DNA of 64,000 nucleotides from Proteromonas lacertae (GCA_002245135.1 NGBS01000617.1:1-64000), one strand, 5' to 3'. Positions 8,917 to 21,280 are shown, numbered from the stretch's first letter. The notes: a model not told the origin generated them from the sequence alone. Numbers and translations: made by a program.

Positions 8917-10031
8917 TTATCTCCACACAATTGATAAAGCTTTTTTACTTAAATTCGCTATAATATCCCAACCAATATACTGCCATGATAATTTAACTGA
9001 AAGTTTCATTCTATCGAAATAAGAAAAATGATATTCAAAACTTGCACAATCAATAAAATATAAAGTAGCAATTACAATTTTAATATCATCACTGTTATTA
9101 ATTAGTTCATATATATCATCTCTAAAATCAATTGTTGATATTTTATACTTTACATTTTTATCTATATCCATCAATAATTCTAAATTTAAACAATATTTCT
9201 TTAATAATCTAGCTATTTCTATATTTTTTATAGGAGGTAATTCTATAAATATAAACGTAATATATATATACTCAAATATTGATGTGTAGCTGTTATTGTT
9301 GAATTTTTCATTGTATTTTTCAAATTTCTAATCGTTTTCTTTCCACCTATTATTAACATATCTGTATCTTTTAGTTTACTCACTTTAATATTATTCCAAT
9401 CTAATTTAGACATTAAATCTTGATAATCTTCTTCAAATTCTCTTTTTATTTCTAATGGTGTATTTTTGTCATTCAATTCTTCTGTTATTGCTGTGTAATA
9501 GGATATTATTTTGTTTAACAATTGATTTTCATCTGGAATAATTAATCCTGGTGTTGAGAGTATGTATTTTACTGAACTAATTGGTAAATTGTATAATTCG
9601 CTTTTACAAAATATATCATAACCATTGTATTGAAGATAATTCTGTAATAGATCATTTGTGGTAATCATATAATCATTTTGTAAATACTCTGTTGTAGTTA
9701 ATAGTTCTGCTATTAAATCTTCATTAAAATGTTTTTCAATGTATTCTTTACATAACTCCAAAAGATAATTTTCATTATACATAATACACAATCTTAACAT
9801 CTCTACTACATTTTCATTGGTTATTTCTATAGATCCATAACCATAATACCGTAAAAGTAACAAAAAACTATGCTTTGTAACGGAATTACTTAAAGGTAAA
9901 GGATTTGGACATAGGGGATCAGATATCAGCTTATTAAACACAGCATTTTTATAACACAAAAAAGATTTCACGCATGGAATAATTTCACCATCTATTTCTA
10001 CATCAATGTCACCAAAACATTTGTTGGTCAT
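8917..10031 (-). CDS. BTB/POZ-BACK domain protein (two exons)
   Basis: Predicted 361-aa protein. The start is the ATG of MTNKCFGDIDVEIDG, which begins the BTB fold directly; an upstream ATG would add a hydrophobic tail. BTB covers about residues 1-105 (IDVEIDGEIIPCVKSFLCYKN, then LLLLRYYGYGSIEIT). BACK-like helices follow to about 260, with EEFEDDYQDL-type acidic helices. A 29-nt intron (9243-9271, GTATAT...TTATAG) joins the two open frames in phase, giving THQYLKLPPIKNIE, and the second exon ends at 8917. BTB-BACK proteins often serve as Cullin-3 adaptors; no Kelch or other repeat follows here. The tRNA gene lies 107 bp upstream. Confidence 0.75.
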
Positions 10032-10129
10032 TGCTATTATTATTCTACAAAAGATTATTATCACAAAAATACCCAAATTCTTCTATAGGATATGAGATAA
10101 GCATAAAGAAAGCGAAAAATATTAAGTTC

Positions 10130-10136
10130 AAAAAAA
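10130..10136 (-). terminator. RNA polymerase III T-run terminator of the tRNA gene
   Basis: Seven A on the plus strand are seven T on the tRNA strand, one base after the mature 3' end. Runs of four or more T end pol III transcription. Confidence 0.8.
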
Positions 10137-10137
10137 T

Positions 10138-10209
10138 GGTCGGTATGGGTCTCGAACCCATGACCGCCGCCTTATTAGAGCGGTGCTCTACCGACTGAGC
10201 TAACCGACC
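10138..10209 (-). tRNA. tRNA-Ile(AAU), intronless
   Basis: The reverse strand folds into a standard 72-nt cloverleaf: acceptor GGTCGGT paired with ACCGACC, D arm GCTC/GAGC, anticodon loop CTAATAA (anticodon AAU, decoding AUU isoleucine), T arm ATGGG-TTCGAGA-CCCAT. The internal promoter boxes A (TAGCTCAGTCGG) and B (GGTTCGAGACC) are intact, and a T7 terminator follows. CCA is not encoded, as usual for nuclear eukaryotic tRNAs. The anticodon stem has one U-G pair next to the loop. The gene stands between the divergent BTB and HORMA genes. Confidence 0.95.
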
Positions 10210-10285
10210 TTCAAAATTTTTGATCGAATTATGGAATATAACATTCATTGGATCATTTTTGAAGAGAAAATCGATTTTCTTATTA

Positions 10286-11332
10286 ATGAACAGAGATAAT
10301 GGAATTGTATTATTTTAGTGTCATATATTTTAGGAGGTTTTAAAAGAAAATTTGTTTAGAATCATTGTAAGCTAAGAATCAAATTATCATGTTTATAGAT
10401 CAGTGAGATTTGTTACTATTATGATATATTTGAGAGTATATATCGATGCTATATATTTATTGTAGATTTCAAGTTCAGTACTACTGAGTTTGGTGATTCT
10501 GAGGTTCACATTCTAAATATGGAGTATAATAGATGGTTGGTGGAAAATATTGAAACTCATTGGATAGAATATGAAAAGAGAATAGAAGATTCTTTCTTGA
10601 TTAAGATTAATCTTTGTGACAACAATAATACTGTCATTGATTGCATTACTATACAATTAAACAAGACAATTAGTCCAAGAAATACTGATATCAGTTTATT
10701 ATGTAATAAAATAGTATAAAATATTTGTTTTAAAATAGTTTTATTTTATTGAATCATTTCAGACAATATTAAAGTTATATTCATTTGTTAACAATAATAA
10801 TAATATATCACATATTATATTAAATGTATACAACAACAATAATCAAATATTAAATACTTTCACTATAAACAATATTCATCAAAGACAATCACTGAAAATA
10901 AGTAATTATGATGATAAGTATAAATTATTTGAATTATCATCACTATTAATTGTATATAATAATAATAATAATATATTTAATAGAATGATTGTATATTCAC
11001 TATAAATATATTATTCAAATAATAATAAAGAAAATAATAAGCAATGTTTATCAATAAGAGATAATATTATCTATAGATATTCACATATATTATACTGGAA
11101 AGCTATAGTGGAGATATTCAATCGAAATAATGATTATATCACTATCAGTGAGTTATCAAATATACTTAAAATACCGTATAATATATGTACTGAGATTGTA
11201 CATAAAATATGCAGAGGAAATATGTTATTATTATGTGAGAGAAGATGTGGGAATCTTATTATTAGAAATGAAGTGAATGAATTGAAGAAATATTTATCTG
11301 AATTGTTGCTTTTACAGTATGAGGTGAGATAG
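10286..11332 (+). CDS. HORMA-domain protein (Mad2/Rev7/HORMAD superfamily) with C-terminal winged helix, six exons
   Basis: The gene appears only when tiny introns are removed: 10307-10333 (27 nt), 10367-10398 (32), 10436-10465 (30), 10714-10738 (25) and 10991-11041 (51), all GT-AG with matching phases, giving one 293-aa frame. The N-terminal part reads like a HORMA domain: EVLKENLFRIIISEICYYYD resembles the first helix of Rev7/Mad2, GDSEVHILNMEYNRWLVENI the second, and a strand with FLIKINLCDNNNTVID follows. An Asn-rich linker leads to residues 215-293, where DYITISELSNILKIPYNI and its wing look like a winged helix. HORMA plus winged helix recalls Hop1/HORMAD meiotic axis proteins, whereas the first helix is closer to Rev7, so the subfamily is open. 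The tRNA gene lies 76 bp upstream, divergent. Confidence 0.55.
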
Positions 11333-12080
11333 TTATGCTTTAATTAAATATATAAATATCATTATTTTGTAATGTTGTGGTGTGTGTAATAGTTTTTTAA
11401 ATAGAATTAATCACATTTAGAAAATAATTATGATTTAAAACCTATAAAACTTATCACAAGAATGTATATAAAATATAATGTACTTTATATTTTTAATATA
11501 AATTTAAACAGTACGTTAATTCGTTACATAAATATAAATATCAAATACCTATATTAACAGATTCTATAATATAAGAATAAAGTGAATAACGTGATTATTT
11601 TAGGTCAATTTGTCAGATTATTTAAATCTCTTACACAAACTCATTTGACATTTTTACAGTAACTCATAAGGTTTTTAAAAAAGGTTGTATTATACTGTAA
11701 TATAATAACAAAGAAATAAACAGTATATAACATAATTGATAATATTTCTTTTCAAACAGGTATTCAAGCCTATCTATTAATCAAATGTTTTATTATTATA
11801 AAGACAAACTTATGAAGCTAATTATTCAAATAAAATTGTGGATATAATAAATTGTGGATATATCTCATTTGATTTTAATAATGGATTATTTTTTAGAATT
11901 TGGAGGAAGATATAATATATCATCATTTTTATAATTTGAAATGCGAGGATGATCAAGAAAAATTATCCATTATAAGTAGAATTCTTTGATTTTTAAATTG
12001 TTCAGGTATATTAGGAATTAAATTTATTTTAATATCTACCATATCCTTTTTAATATCCACAAAAAACTAGGGGTATTTTT
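11333..12080. other. AT-rich intergenic DNA without a gene
   Basis: I see no ORF, RNA gene or repeat of note between the HORMA gene and the long inverted-repeat element. All frames are interrupted within a few dozen codons, and no tiny-intron gene model joins them. Confidence 0.6.
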
Positions 12081-12847
12081 TTTTGAACAGCTGCTCAAAT
12101 TTTGAACAGGCTGTTTCTAAAAGCGCCATGAATCTCATATTGAAATTTGTCTGACTATTATTAATTATTTTAGCTTTTCTGAATTGTGTGTGGTATTTAG
12201 ACATCATCAATGTTAATCATTAGAAACAATTAGATCGTTCTAGGTATCAGTCTATTATAAATAATATCTGTACACTGGACCTCCAGTTTTTTCTATTCTA
12301 ATCTCTCTATTTAGAGAGAATAATAAAAAACAAATAAAATTGACGCAAGCCAGGTTTGAACATTTTTTCAAATTTTTATATTTTGAGCACCTGCCTCCTA
12401 TAGGAAGTAAGGGCGCAATATAATAATATATTATGTGTATATGATGATTTTATCAAACATTCATTTAATAATATTAATCAAATTTTCATAATCTAGCTAT
12501 TTCCTTAATTAGTAACAATTGATTCCTAGCAAAATAAAATAATACTAGCTAATAACGCTTGTCTATCAGTCTATATATTATAAGACCTATTTGTACTATT
12601 ATTAAACATATTTGTAAATATTGCGAATTATAACAAACAAAACACTAACAAATGTATATTTATTTGTTACTCAGTGATAATTTAACAATTTTCTTAAAAA
12701 CAAATCATTAAAGTAAATTTTGGCAATCTTACATCTATTCGAGTAAGTCAACATATTAGCCATTGGATAAGTTAAGAATTTAAAATCATCTACTTCTCGT
12801 TTTATAATCATGAATTTTGACAATTTGCTTTCTAAAGCATTTCTTAT
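12081..12847 (+). repeat. Left 767-bp terminal inverted repeat
   Basis: Inverted partner of 14110-14876. It contains the 3' end of a minus-strand frame that continues a short way inwards (to 12907) as MKRLVEVYQLQFNRDIFVVG before the shared part, so the left copy keeps about 20 codons more than the right. Confidence 0.9.
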
Positions 12848-14109
12848 ACCTACAACGAAGATATCTCTATTGAATTGTAATTGATATACTTCTACTAATC
12901 TTTTCATATATTATAAAGCTACTTCTTTTATATTCAATTTACCTCTCATGATTTAGCTTTCAATATCTCAACTTTTACAACCATTCTTTAAAAATTTTCA
13001 GGTGTAAGAAGATCTTTATCATTTGTAATTGTAACCATTTTTATCATTTGTAAGTATAAATATCATAAATTACTTCAATTGGTGGAATTCCATTTTCATT
13101 TAACTTACTTATTTAGTAATAATCTAATGTCATAGTTTTTTCACCTTCAAACAATTCAATTAACACATCGGGTTGTTAATTACTGTATGTACTAAATACT
13201 TGAGTATTATTAACTAAAATGTTAATAATTCTTTTAATCTACACAATTATTACACCACTAACTTTTATAACAACATTTCATTTTATAACAACATTTCATC
13301 CAGTTTCTCATCTCTATCAACACTATTGTAAAAGTAACAGATTGTATTCCTGCAGTAAAAGCTAAATCTATTTAAATTGAATTATATGCACATATTCTAT
13401 GCATAAGGTTTCTAACATCATTTTTTGCTTTTGTCTTATTATAAACATTCTAATTTGTATTGTTTAATACTCATAATATCTTCAAAATTCAAAAATTGGT
13501 TCAAACTTTAGCTTGAAAATCCCATTTATTTTTGTGTTTTTTGGATGATATATGTGGATTATGAAATATTTTTTGTATATAATAAATTTATTTACACATC
13601 TAGAACAAAATGACAACAATAATTATTTTTAAAAGTAAAGTAGAAGAAAAAATGGTAGTAGAATATCCACAGATCCCCCATTGCTTGAACAATTTGAGAA
13701 AGCTGGATATAAAGTAGAAGCAGATATATATATAATCCAAATATTATAATGGTTATTGAAATCACAGTTGATGTTAGTGATTATTTAAAAGAATATTAAT
13801 ATCTTATATTCTGGAGGATGTTTTTCAATTATTTTCAAGTATATATTATCCTAAAAGTTGATTATGATTGTCTATTATGTAATTAAATTCTTAATTAGAG
13901 ATGTTTTTATAAAACAACATTAGAGGATAAGAATGTTATATTTTGTAAACAGATAGAATAGTAGAAGAATATTGATTGTGTAAATAAACACATAAGCATA
14001 TATGTCAATTTCAATCAAGTAGTTAAAACATAATATGGCAAATGAAAAGAAATAGAATCTATTGATAACAAATATAATTCAATTATAGTTAAATGTACAT
14101 CTATTGTTA

Positions 14110-14876
14110 ATAAGAAATGCTTTAGAAAGCAAATTATCAAAATTCATGATTATAAAACGAGAAGTAGATGATTTTAAATTCTTAACTTATCCAATGGCTA
14201 ATATGTTGACTTACTCGAATAGATGTAAGATTGCCAAAATTTACTTTAATGATTTGTTTTTAAGAAAATTGTTAAATTATCACTGAGTAACAAATAAATA
14301 TACATTTGTTAGTGTTTTGTTTGTTATAATTCGCAATATTTACAAATATGTTTAATAATAGTACAAATAGGTCTTATAATATATAGACTGATAGACAAGC
14401 GTTATTAGCTAGTATTATTTTATTTTGCTAGGAATCAATTGTTACTAATTAAGGAAATAGCTAGATTATGAAAATTTGATTAATATTATTAAATGAATGT
14501 TTGATAAAATCATCATATACACATAATATATTATTATATTGCGCCCTTACTTCCTATAGGAGGCAGGTGCTCAAAATATAAAAATTTGAAAAAATGTTCA
14601 AACCTGGCTTGCGTCAATTTTATTTGTTTTTTATTATTCTCTCTAAATAGAGAGATTAGAATAGAAAAAACTGGAGGTCCAGTGTACAGATATTATATAT
14701 AATAGACTGATACCTAGAACGATCTAATTGTTTCTAATGATTAACATTGATGATGTCTAAATACCACACACAATTCAGAAAAGCTAAAATAATTAATAAT
14801 AGTCAGACAAATTTCAATATGAGATTCATGGCGCTTTTAGAAACAGCCTGTTCAAAATTTGAGCAGCTGTTCAAAA
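14110..14876 (-). repeat. Right 767-bp terminal inverted repeat
   Basis: Inverted partner of 12081-12847, matching to the outer base of TTTTGAACAG. One visible difference lies near 14697 (TATATATAA against TATTTATAA in the left arm read on the same strand). The inner edge joins unrelated AT-rich DNA. Confidence 0.9.
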
Positions 14877-15395
14877 TAGAACTTTCCAAAAAACTAACAT
14901 CAAATGAGATATATTACTTCTAGTTATACAGGTTTGATAGTATATCAAAAGATAGAGCAAATAAAAGTAAACTGGAAATCAAAAAGAAATAAGAAATTAC
15001 TTAACTATATCACACGAATATTATCTTGAATTTCAACATATGGTGCGGTGTTTAAAAACTCATTTCTACAAAATTCGTCAGTTAAATTTACGTAATGCAT
15101 ATAATCAACAATTTAATTAGCAATTAAGCTATATATATGTTTATGCAAAAAAAGAATTGTTGTTTTGGAAAGAGTCGTTTCAGAAATGCCAAGTTTGTTT
15201 TTAAAAGTATTTGTAGGAAATAATAATATCAAATCAAATAAAATAAACATAAATATAAAATAGTTTATATCTAGAATATTTTTAATTCTTTAGAATAATA
15301 GAATCGAAATTAAAAATAAAAATATACCATCAACTTACTCTATACTATCATAAAATAGCTAATGTGCTTATTTTATGTCATTTTTGCGAAATTCT
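14877..15395. other. Intergenic DNA upstream of the ABC transporter
   Basis: No gene is seen. An AGTCGTTTC motif occurs at 15173-15181; the same motif or its reverse complement stands close to the start codons of the Cys-ribbon gene (30633) and of pseudokinase copies 2 and 3 (37396, 41589). The stretch probably holds the ABC promoter. Confidence 0.4.
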
Positions 15396-15426
15396 GTTAT
15401 ACAACCTTTTAAAAAGGTTGTATAAC
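15396..15426. promoter_or_regulatory. Perfect 31-bp palindrome before the ABC transporter start
   Basis: Arms GTTATACAACCTTTT and its exact reverse complement flank a single central A. The palindrome ends 84 bp before the ATG at 15511. It could be a dimeric factor site or, if transcribed, a 15-bp hairpin in the 5' leader. The role is inferred from position only. Confidence 0.45.
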
Positions 15427-15510
15427 ACAAAAAAACACATTACAACTTTTTTGAACACCTCTTTTAAAAGATTTAATTCGTTTTTTCTCAAGACGAAAAC
15501 CTGCAAAAAC

Positions 15511-18500
15511 ATGGCAACTATTGAACCTGCCGACCCAGTTGTCGTGCCAGATACTGCCAATGCTGAGGTTCCACCTGAAAATGCCACAGAGAACCCTCCA
15601 GCTGATTCTAATACAAATGTAGAAAGCCAAGAAACAAAAGAACCTGCAACTGATGCAACAGGTAATAAAGCAGAAGGTGAATCTTCTGAACCACCTGTTG
15701 AGCAAAAACCATCAATTAATACTCAAATGGCAAATGAAGTAAAAGCATCTGAGAATGAAGAGAAAAAAGATGAACCTTCAGGATCAGATGTTAAGAAGGA
15801 AGAAACAACACAGCCAGTATCCGTAGAAGAAAATAACAAAAGAAATGAGGTGAAAATTGATGTTAAAGTAGATGATTGGGATAATGCTGACGAAGCTCTT
15901 AAGCATGGCACATTGGCTTATTATGAAAGTGTGAAAAGAGGAATGCCAGAATTACCTGCATTAGACTTAATATTATCAGGTTATACATACTATGCTACAG
16001 TTGCTGATGGTAATAAAAACGAACCAACCGGTGTATTTACCGTTATAAGAAATGCATTAAAATATGTGACATTCCAAACTAAATTCCATAAAAAGATCAT
16101 TCTAGACAATATTAACTTATGTTTCCCAGCTGGTAGTAATACAATTATACTCGGTACTCCAGGTTGTGGTACAACATCAATATTAGACGCATTAGGTGGT
16201 AGAAACAACAATGGTAAGATAGAAGGTGTATGTCAATACGGAGGTAAGAATATTAAAGACTACCATTGGAACAGATTAGCAATAGTTTGTGAACAATTAG
16301 ATTTCCATAATCCCACTATGACTGTTCAAGAGACAATGGACTTTAGTAAAAAATGTTTAAGTGGACCACATTCCTTCTACAATGGAACAGATGTAGAGAA
16401 AATATTCATGAAAGACATTGATTGTAAATCTGACATTATAATCAAATCATTAGGTTTGTCAATATGTGCTGAAACAATAGTTGGTGATAATCTGACAAGA
16501 GGTGTCAGTGGTGGTGAAAGAAGAAGAGTGACATTAGGTGAAATATTGGTTGGTCCACAAAGAGTAATATTATTAGATAAATTCAGTACTGGTTTAGATA
16601 GTGCTGTAACAATTGATATAGTAAGAATGTTAGGTCAATGGGCAAAGACATTCAATGGAATTGTAGTTGCTGCTATGTTACAACCTGATCCAGAGATGTT
16701 GGAGTTATATGATCAATTGATATTATTGGAGAAAGGAAATGTAACTTATGCTGGCCCAACTAAAGATTGTTTACCATATTTCGAATCATTTGGTTATTCA
16801 ATGCCGCAAGAGAAAGATGCTGGTAGTTTCATCAGTGAAATGGGTAGTTTCTCATTCAGAGAAGATCTTTCTCCAGGTAATCCAGTTCAAACAGTTGAAC
16901 AAATGAGAAAACAATATGAACAATCCAATTACTTTAGTGATATGAAGAAGAATGTAGAGAAATCGTTAAACAGTAATCAAGATTTATTCACTAACAACTT
17001 CGCTAAGAAAGTATACAAGAATAATTATTCACAAAATATGTGTCAAATGTTTTACACTACACTTGCAAGACAGAGTAATTTATTATACAGAGATAAGTTA
17101 TATGTATTTGGTAGAGCATTTGAGAATATATTATTAGGTTTGGTATTATCATCTGTATTCAAAGATTTACCTACAGATCCAATCATGAGATTTGTTTATT
17201 TATTCTTCTTCCTATTGTTCATTACCTTTGGACATTTCTCTCAAATTGGTACTATCATTCAGCAAAAGGAAGTGATGAAGAAACAATTAAGAAAGAATTA
17301 TTATTCGGCTTTCTCCTATATTGTATCTAGTATTGTATGTCAATATCCATTGATGGTAATTGAGACGTTATTAATTGGTATTCCGCTGTATTGGATTCCT
17401 GGACTTAGTGATTTACATCATAGTAGACATTTCTGGATCTATATAGGTTGTGGTATTTGTATGAGTTTGGATATTATGTCATTAATTAGAGCGATTATTA
17501 TGATATTTGATACTGAATCTGTTATAACTGGTGCTGTTCCATTGATTATTTTTATTATTGGTAATTTGGCTGGTTTAACAATCAATATTGAAGATACTCC
17601 TTGGGTATTAAGATGGATTTATTATATTAATCCTTACAATTATGCTATGAAGATATTAGTAACAAATGAATTCTTATCTGGATCATATGATATTAATCCT
17701 AGTAGACAAGTTATTAATTTCTATTTAAAAATGATGTCATTCCCAACAAAAGATGATGATATGTGGGCTTGGTTTATAGTTATGCTTGGAATGCATATTA
17801 TTTGTATATATATATATTATTTACTTAAATAGATGTTGCATTTACAGTTATAGTCGTTTCAATGAAGAAAATCACAACAACAATCTCCTATGTAGTTGAT
17901 GATGAAGATGTAAAGAAATTAAATGAACATCAGAGACAAGAGAGTTTACAACAAGTAAGAAGTAGCAGAGGATCATTATCAATTGAACAAGTTACATTAT
18001 CATTCCGAGATTTATGTTATTATGTGAAAGTGAGAGATCCAAGAACAAAGACATGGGAAGATAGACAATTGTTAGATAACTTAAGTGGTTTTATTCGTCC
18101 AAATACTCTAACTGCTTTAATGGGATCAAGTGGTGCTGGTAAAACAACTCTGTTAGATGTATTAGCAAGTAAAAAGAACACAGGAAAGATAACTGGTGAT
18201 ATATTATTGAATGGTCAAAAGATAGATAAAGTGTCATTAACTCACTATTTGGGATATGTTGAACAATTAGATAACTTACCAGCTAAAGAAACAGTACAAG
18301 AAGCATTAGAATATAGTGCTAGAATGAGATTACCAGCTAGTACAAGTGAATCAGCGATAAAAAGAATAGTTCGTGAAACTCTTGAGTTATTAGACTTGAA
18401 GAAATATTCAAATATGATGATTGGAAAACCAGGAAATGGTTTATCAATGGCAATTCGTAAGTTGATAATGACAGGTATAGAATTAGTAGCCAATCCACCA

Positions 18501-19796
18501 ATCATCTTCTTAGATGAACCAACCACAGGATTAGACAGTAACAGTGCATTATTAGTAGTTCAAGTATTAGAAAGAGTAGCAGCAACAGGTCGAAGTGTAA
18601 TTTGTACAATCCATCAACCATCTTTTGAAATATTCAAACTATTTACTGATATATTGTTATTAGAAAGAGGTGGAAGAATGATCTATTTAGGTCCAATGGG
18701 TGAAAACAGTAGTTCATTAGTAGAATTCTTAGAAGGTCATCCCGATGTTCCCAAACTACCTCCACATATGAATCCAGCTGGTTGGATGTTAGAAGTAACA
18801 GGAGGAGGTGTGAATAAAGCCAGAACAGAAATGTCAGGATATTATTTAAAGAGTGAACTATATCAATCTAATATGACAACTTTAGAAAATATCGAAAATG
18901 CTGATTGTCGAAAATTGCCAAAGTTAAAGAGATATATGAGACCATTCATGTCCCAATTTTCAGCTACCATGGGAAGAGTATGGAGATTTTACTGGAGATC
19001 ATCTGATATTACACTTCCTAGAATTGGTGTTTGTATTTTAATTGGTATATTGATGGGAGTAATGTATTGGGATTCTAAAGGTATTTCTGTTGCTGGAGTT
19101 CAAGCTGTAATGTCTGCAATATTTATTAGTGGTTTGTTTATTGCAATATTTGCTACTTCATCTGCTTTACCAGGTATGTTTGATGAAAGAGGAGTTGTTT
19201 ATCGTGAAATTGATATGAATTTCGTAAGACCATTTGCGTACGTATTATCATATTCATTAATCGAAATTCCAATGTCATTGATAAGTGCTTTGATTAGTAC
19301 TGCATTTATTTATCCAATGGTAAACTTCAAAGATGATGTAGATGCTGTATTCTTCTATATTGTTTCATTTACTTTGATTGTATTATTTGCAACGTATTTA
19401 GGTCAAGTAATTGTATATCAAACTCCCTCACTTCAAGTTGGTTTATTAGTAGCAATTGGTATATTAGCAATTCTTGCAGTTATGTCTGGTTATGCTATTA
19501 CAGTTGATCATTTGTGGATAATCTTTAAGATAATTTACTGGATAGATCCTGTTCAATATTATTTCACTGGAGCTGCTGCTTCTCAATTACATTGTGAAAA
19601 AGATGCGTCAGAATGTGTAACTATTACTACAACTCCAGGTGCACCAGGAATTCCAATTAATATGTATATTGATAAAGTGAAAGGATTAGATTATGATAGA
19701 AGATGGTTGAATTTAATTGCCATATTTGGCTGGTGTTTAGTATTAAGACTTCCATTCGCTTATGCGATGTTAAAGATTAGATTTATGACAACATAA
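15511..19796 (+). CDS. Full-size ABCG/PDR-type ABC transporter (one 29-nt intron)
   Basis: Membrane exporter of about 1418 residues with the PDR order NBD1-TMD1-NBD2-TMD2. The start AAAACATGG at 15511 is followed by a 130-residue acidic, Pro/Glu-rich N terminus; an upstream in-frame ATG (15364) would read through the 31-bp palindrome. A 29-nt intron (17804-17832) joins the halves, bridging HIIY to VAFTVIVV in phase. NBD1 has a degenerate Walker A (GTPGCGTTS, Thr for Lys), signature VSGGERRR and a Walker B lacking Glu (LLDKFSTGLDS). NBD2 has canonical Walker A (GSSGAGKTT) and Walker B (IFLDEPTTGLDS), H-loop CTIHQPSFE, but a weak signature (NGLSMAIRK). This complementary asymmetry is typical of PDR pumps with one working ATP site. 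A fragment of NBD2 is duplicated at 6865-7413. Confidence 0.93.
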
Positions 19797-19982
19797 ATCT
19801 AAATCTTATTATATTACATTTATTATCTTCATTCTTTTTAATATTGCTTGTTTTATGAATATTTACAAAAGAAATATATCTATTTTTATATATAGAACTA
19901 TTGATTACTATGTTTATTTGAATTTTTGATTTTGATGGTGTGTGACAATTTTCGTAACCCATAATTTTCAAAATCCTTTAAA

Positions 19983-21280
19983 ATGATTAAACATGTCTAT
20001 ATTTTTATGATATATATTTGGATGCATGCTAATTGCTTTTCTGTACCTACTCCTGATAAAATTATTATAGTTGGAGATATAAATGTGTTAAATATGGTTA
20101 GGAACTTTTATGAAGAAGTGATAATAAAATATAATGTTCCAAATTTTAGCATGGTTGTATGGAATCCTTCATCTTATGATGTATATAAAAGTTATGGAAT
20201 TCCAGTGGAATACTCTCCTATCAAGCTAAATGATGAAGTAGGATCAACATTTCAATATAGTGAAGGTTTTACAAAAAAGATAAATGATAGATATAGAATA
20301 TTATTAGAATATTTAAAACAGAAAGTGTCTGTTTTGAGTTTAGATGCAGATTTATATTTCTTCGAAAATCCATTGACTTTGTTGAATTATGTGAATCCAA
20401 ACGATGATATTACATTTTCAACTGATTATAATAATCCAGATCATACAGAATTAAATGTTGGATTGATGTATATAAAACCAACAAATGAATCAATAAAACT
20501 ATTCGAAAGAATGTTAAAAATATTGAAAATAGCTCAAAGTGATTTTGCATTTATAGATCAAGGAATAACAAACTTAGTTATATCATCAAAAAGAATGAAA
20601 AACTTAAAATATGGAATGTTTGATATGATGACATTTGCAATTGGATTTTTCTATTTTCGATATTTTAAATATTTTGTTGATGATGAAATGAAGTATGATA
20701 TAAAAACAATTGGATTTCATAACAACTGTATAGTCGGAGGAATAGCTAAGATTTATCGATTAAAAGAGTTGGGATTATGGAAAATAGATGATAATGAATA
20801 TTATTCTTCAAAATTAAGCAAATATATAAGATTTAATACACCAATTGATTTGAAAATAATAAATAAATATGATGCGATGATATTTTTATTGGAAATAGGA
20901 AGAAGATTAAACAGAACAATCATTTTACCAAGATTTCTCTTTCATAAAAATGATGAAGATATTTATCGCCCTTTTCTATATGCATTTGATATAACATCTT
21001 TTGAATCATCTTATGGATTGAATTATAGAGAAAATATATCATTTTTAAATGCACATTATCATTTCATTTATGGCTACTTTAATATTTGAAAGTATTTTTA
21101 CTATCTCCATTAGTTCCAAGAGAAGTGAAAGAAAGTGATACTACGATATGTGCAGATGAAAAAGATTTATTGTTAGTAAATTCATCTGTTATTTCTCTCT
21201 CTTGCATAATTAATATAACGAATTCATTTTTTAAGAATCAATATAAAGAGATATTAATAGATAGTCAGATGGATATATAA
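19983..21280 (+). CDS. GT77/DUF271-like glycosyltransferase, copy 2 (frame change near 21086)
   Basis: Paralogue of the gene at 7464-8764, 187 bp after the ABC transporter and on the same strand. It has an N-terminal signal or anchor (YIFMIYIWMHANCFS), the nucleotide-sugar fold, the DxD motif in LSLDADLYFFENP, and the C-terminal motif LEIGRRLNRTIILPRF shared with XEG113-like arabinosyltransferases, where it stands well after the catalytic core. As in copy 1 the frame stops after YGYFNI, and the conserved tail (LSPLVPREVKESDTTIC) continues in another frame to 21280. That tail matches the end of the plant family, so it is probably part of the protein. The stretch 20820-21000 differs strongly from copy 1 while both flanks are nearly identical. 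Confidence 0.72.

Larger units (their letters stand above)
12081..14876. mobile_element. Transposon-like element with 767-bp terminal inverted repeats, internally degraded
   Basis: The two arms, 12081-12847 and 14110-14876, are inverted copies of equal length with only rare differences, so the element is young or recently homogenised. The tips read TTTTGAACAGCTG, and the GAACAG motif recurs twice within the first 35 bp. Each arm encodes the same 61-residue C-terminal peptide at its inner edge (from RNALESKLSKF to LLNYH). The 1.26-kb centre has only short, stop-ridden frames resembling old coding DNA, such as RNLMHRICAYNSI on the minus strand. No target duplication is visible. Long inverted repeats of this kind occur in several DNA-transposon groups; the family cannot be assigned. 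Confidence 0.75.

Noticed and set aside
10045-10248. A 67-codon ORF reading LAQSVEHRSNKAAVMGSRPIPT
   Set aside because: It is a tRNA gene read as protein; this phrase is a common artefact of tRNA loci.
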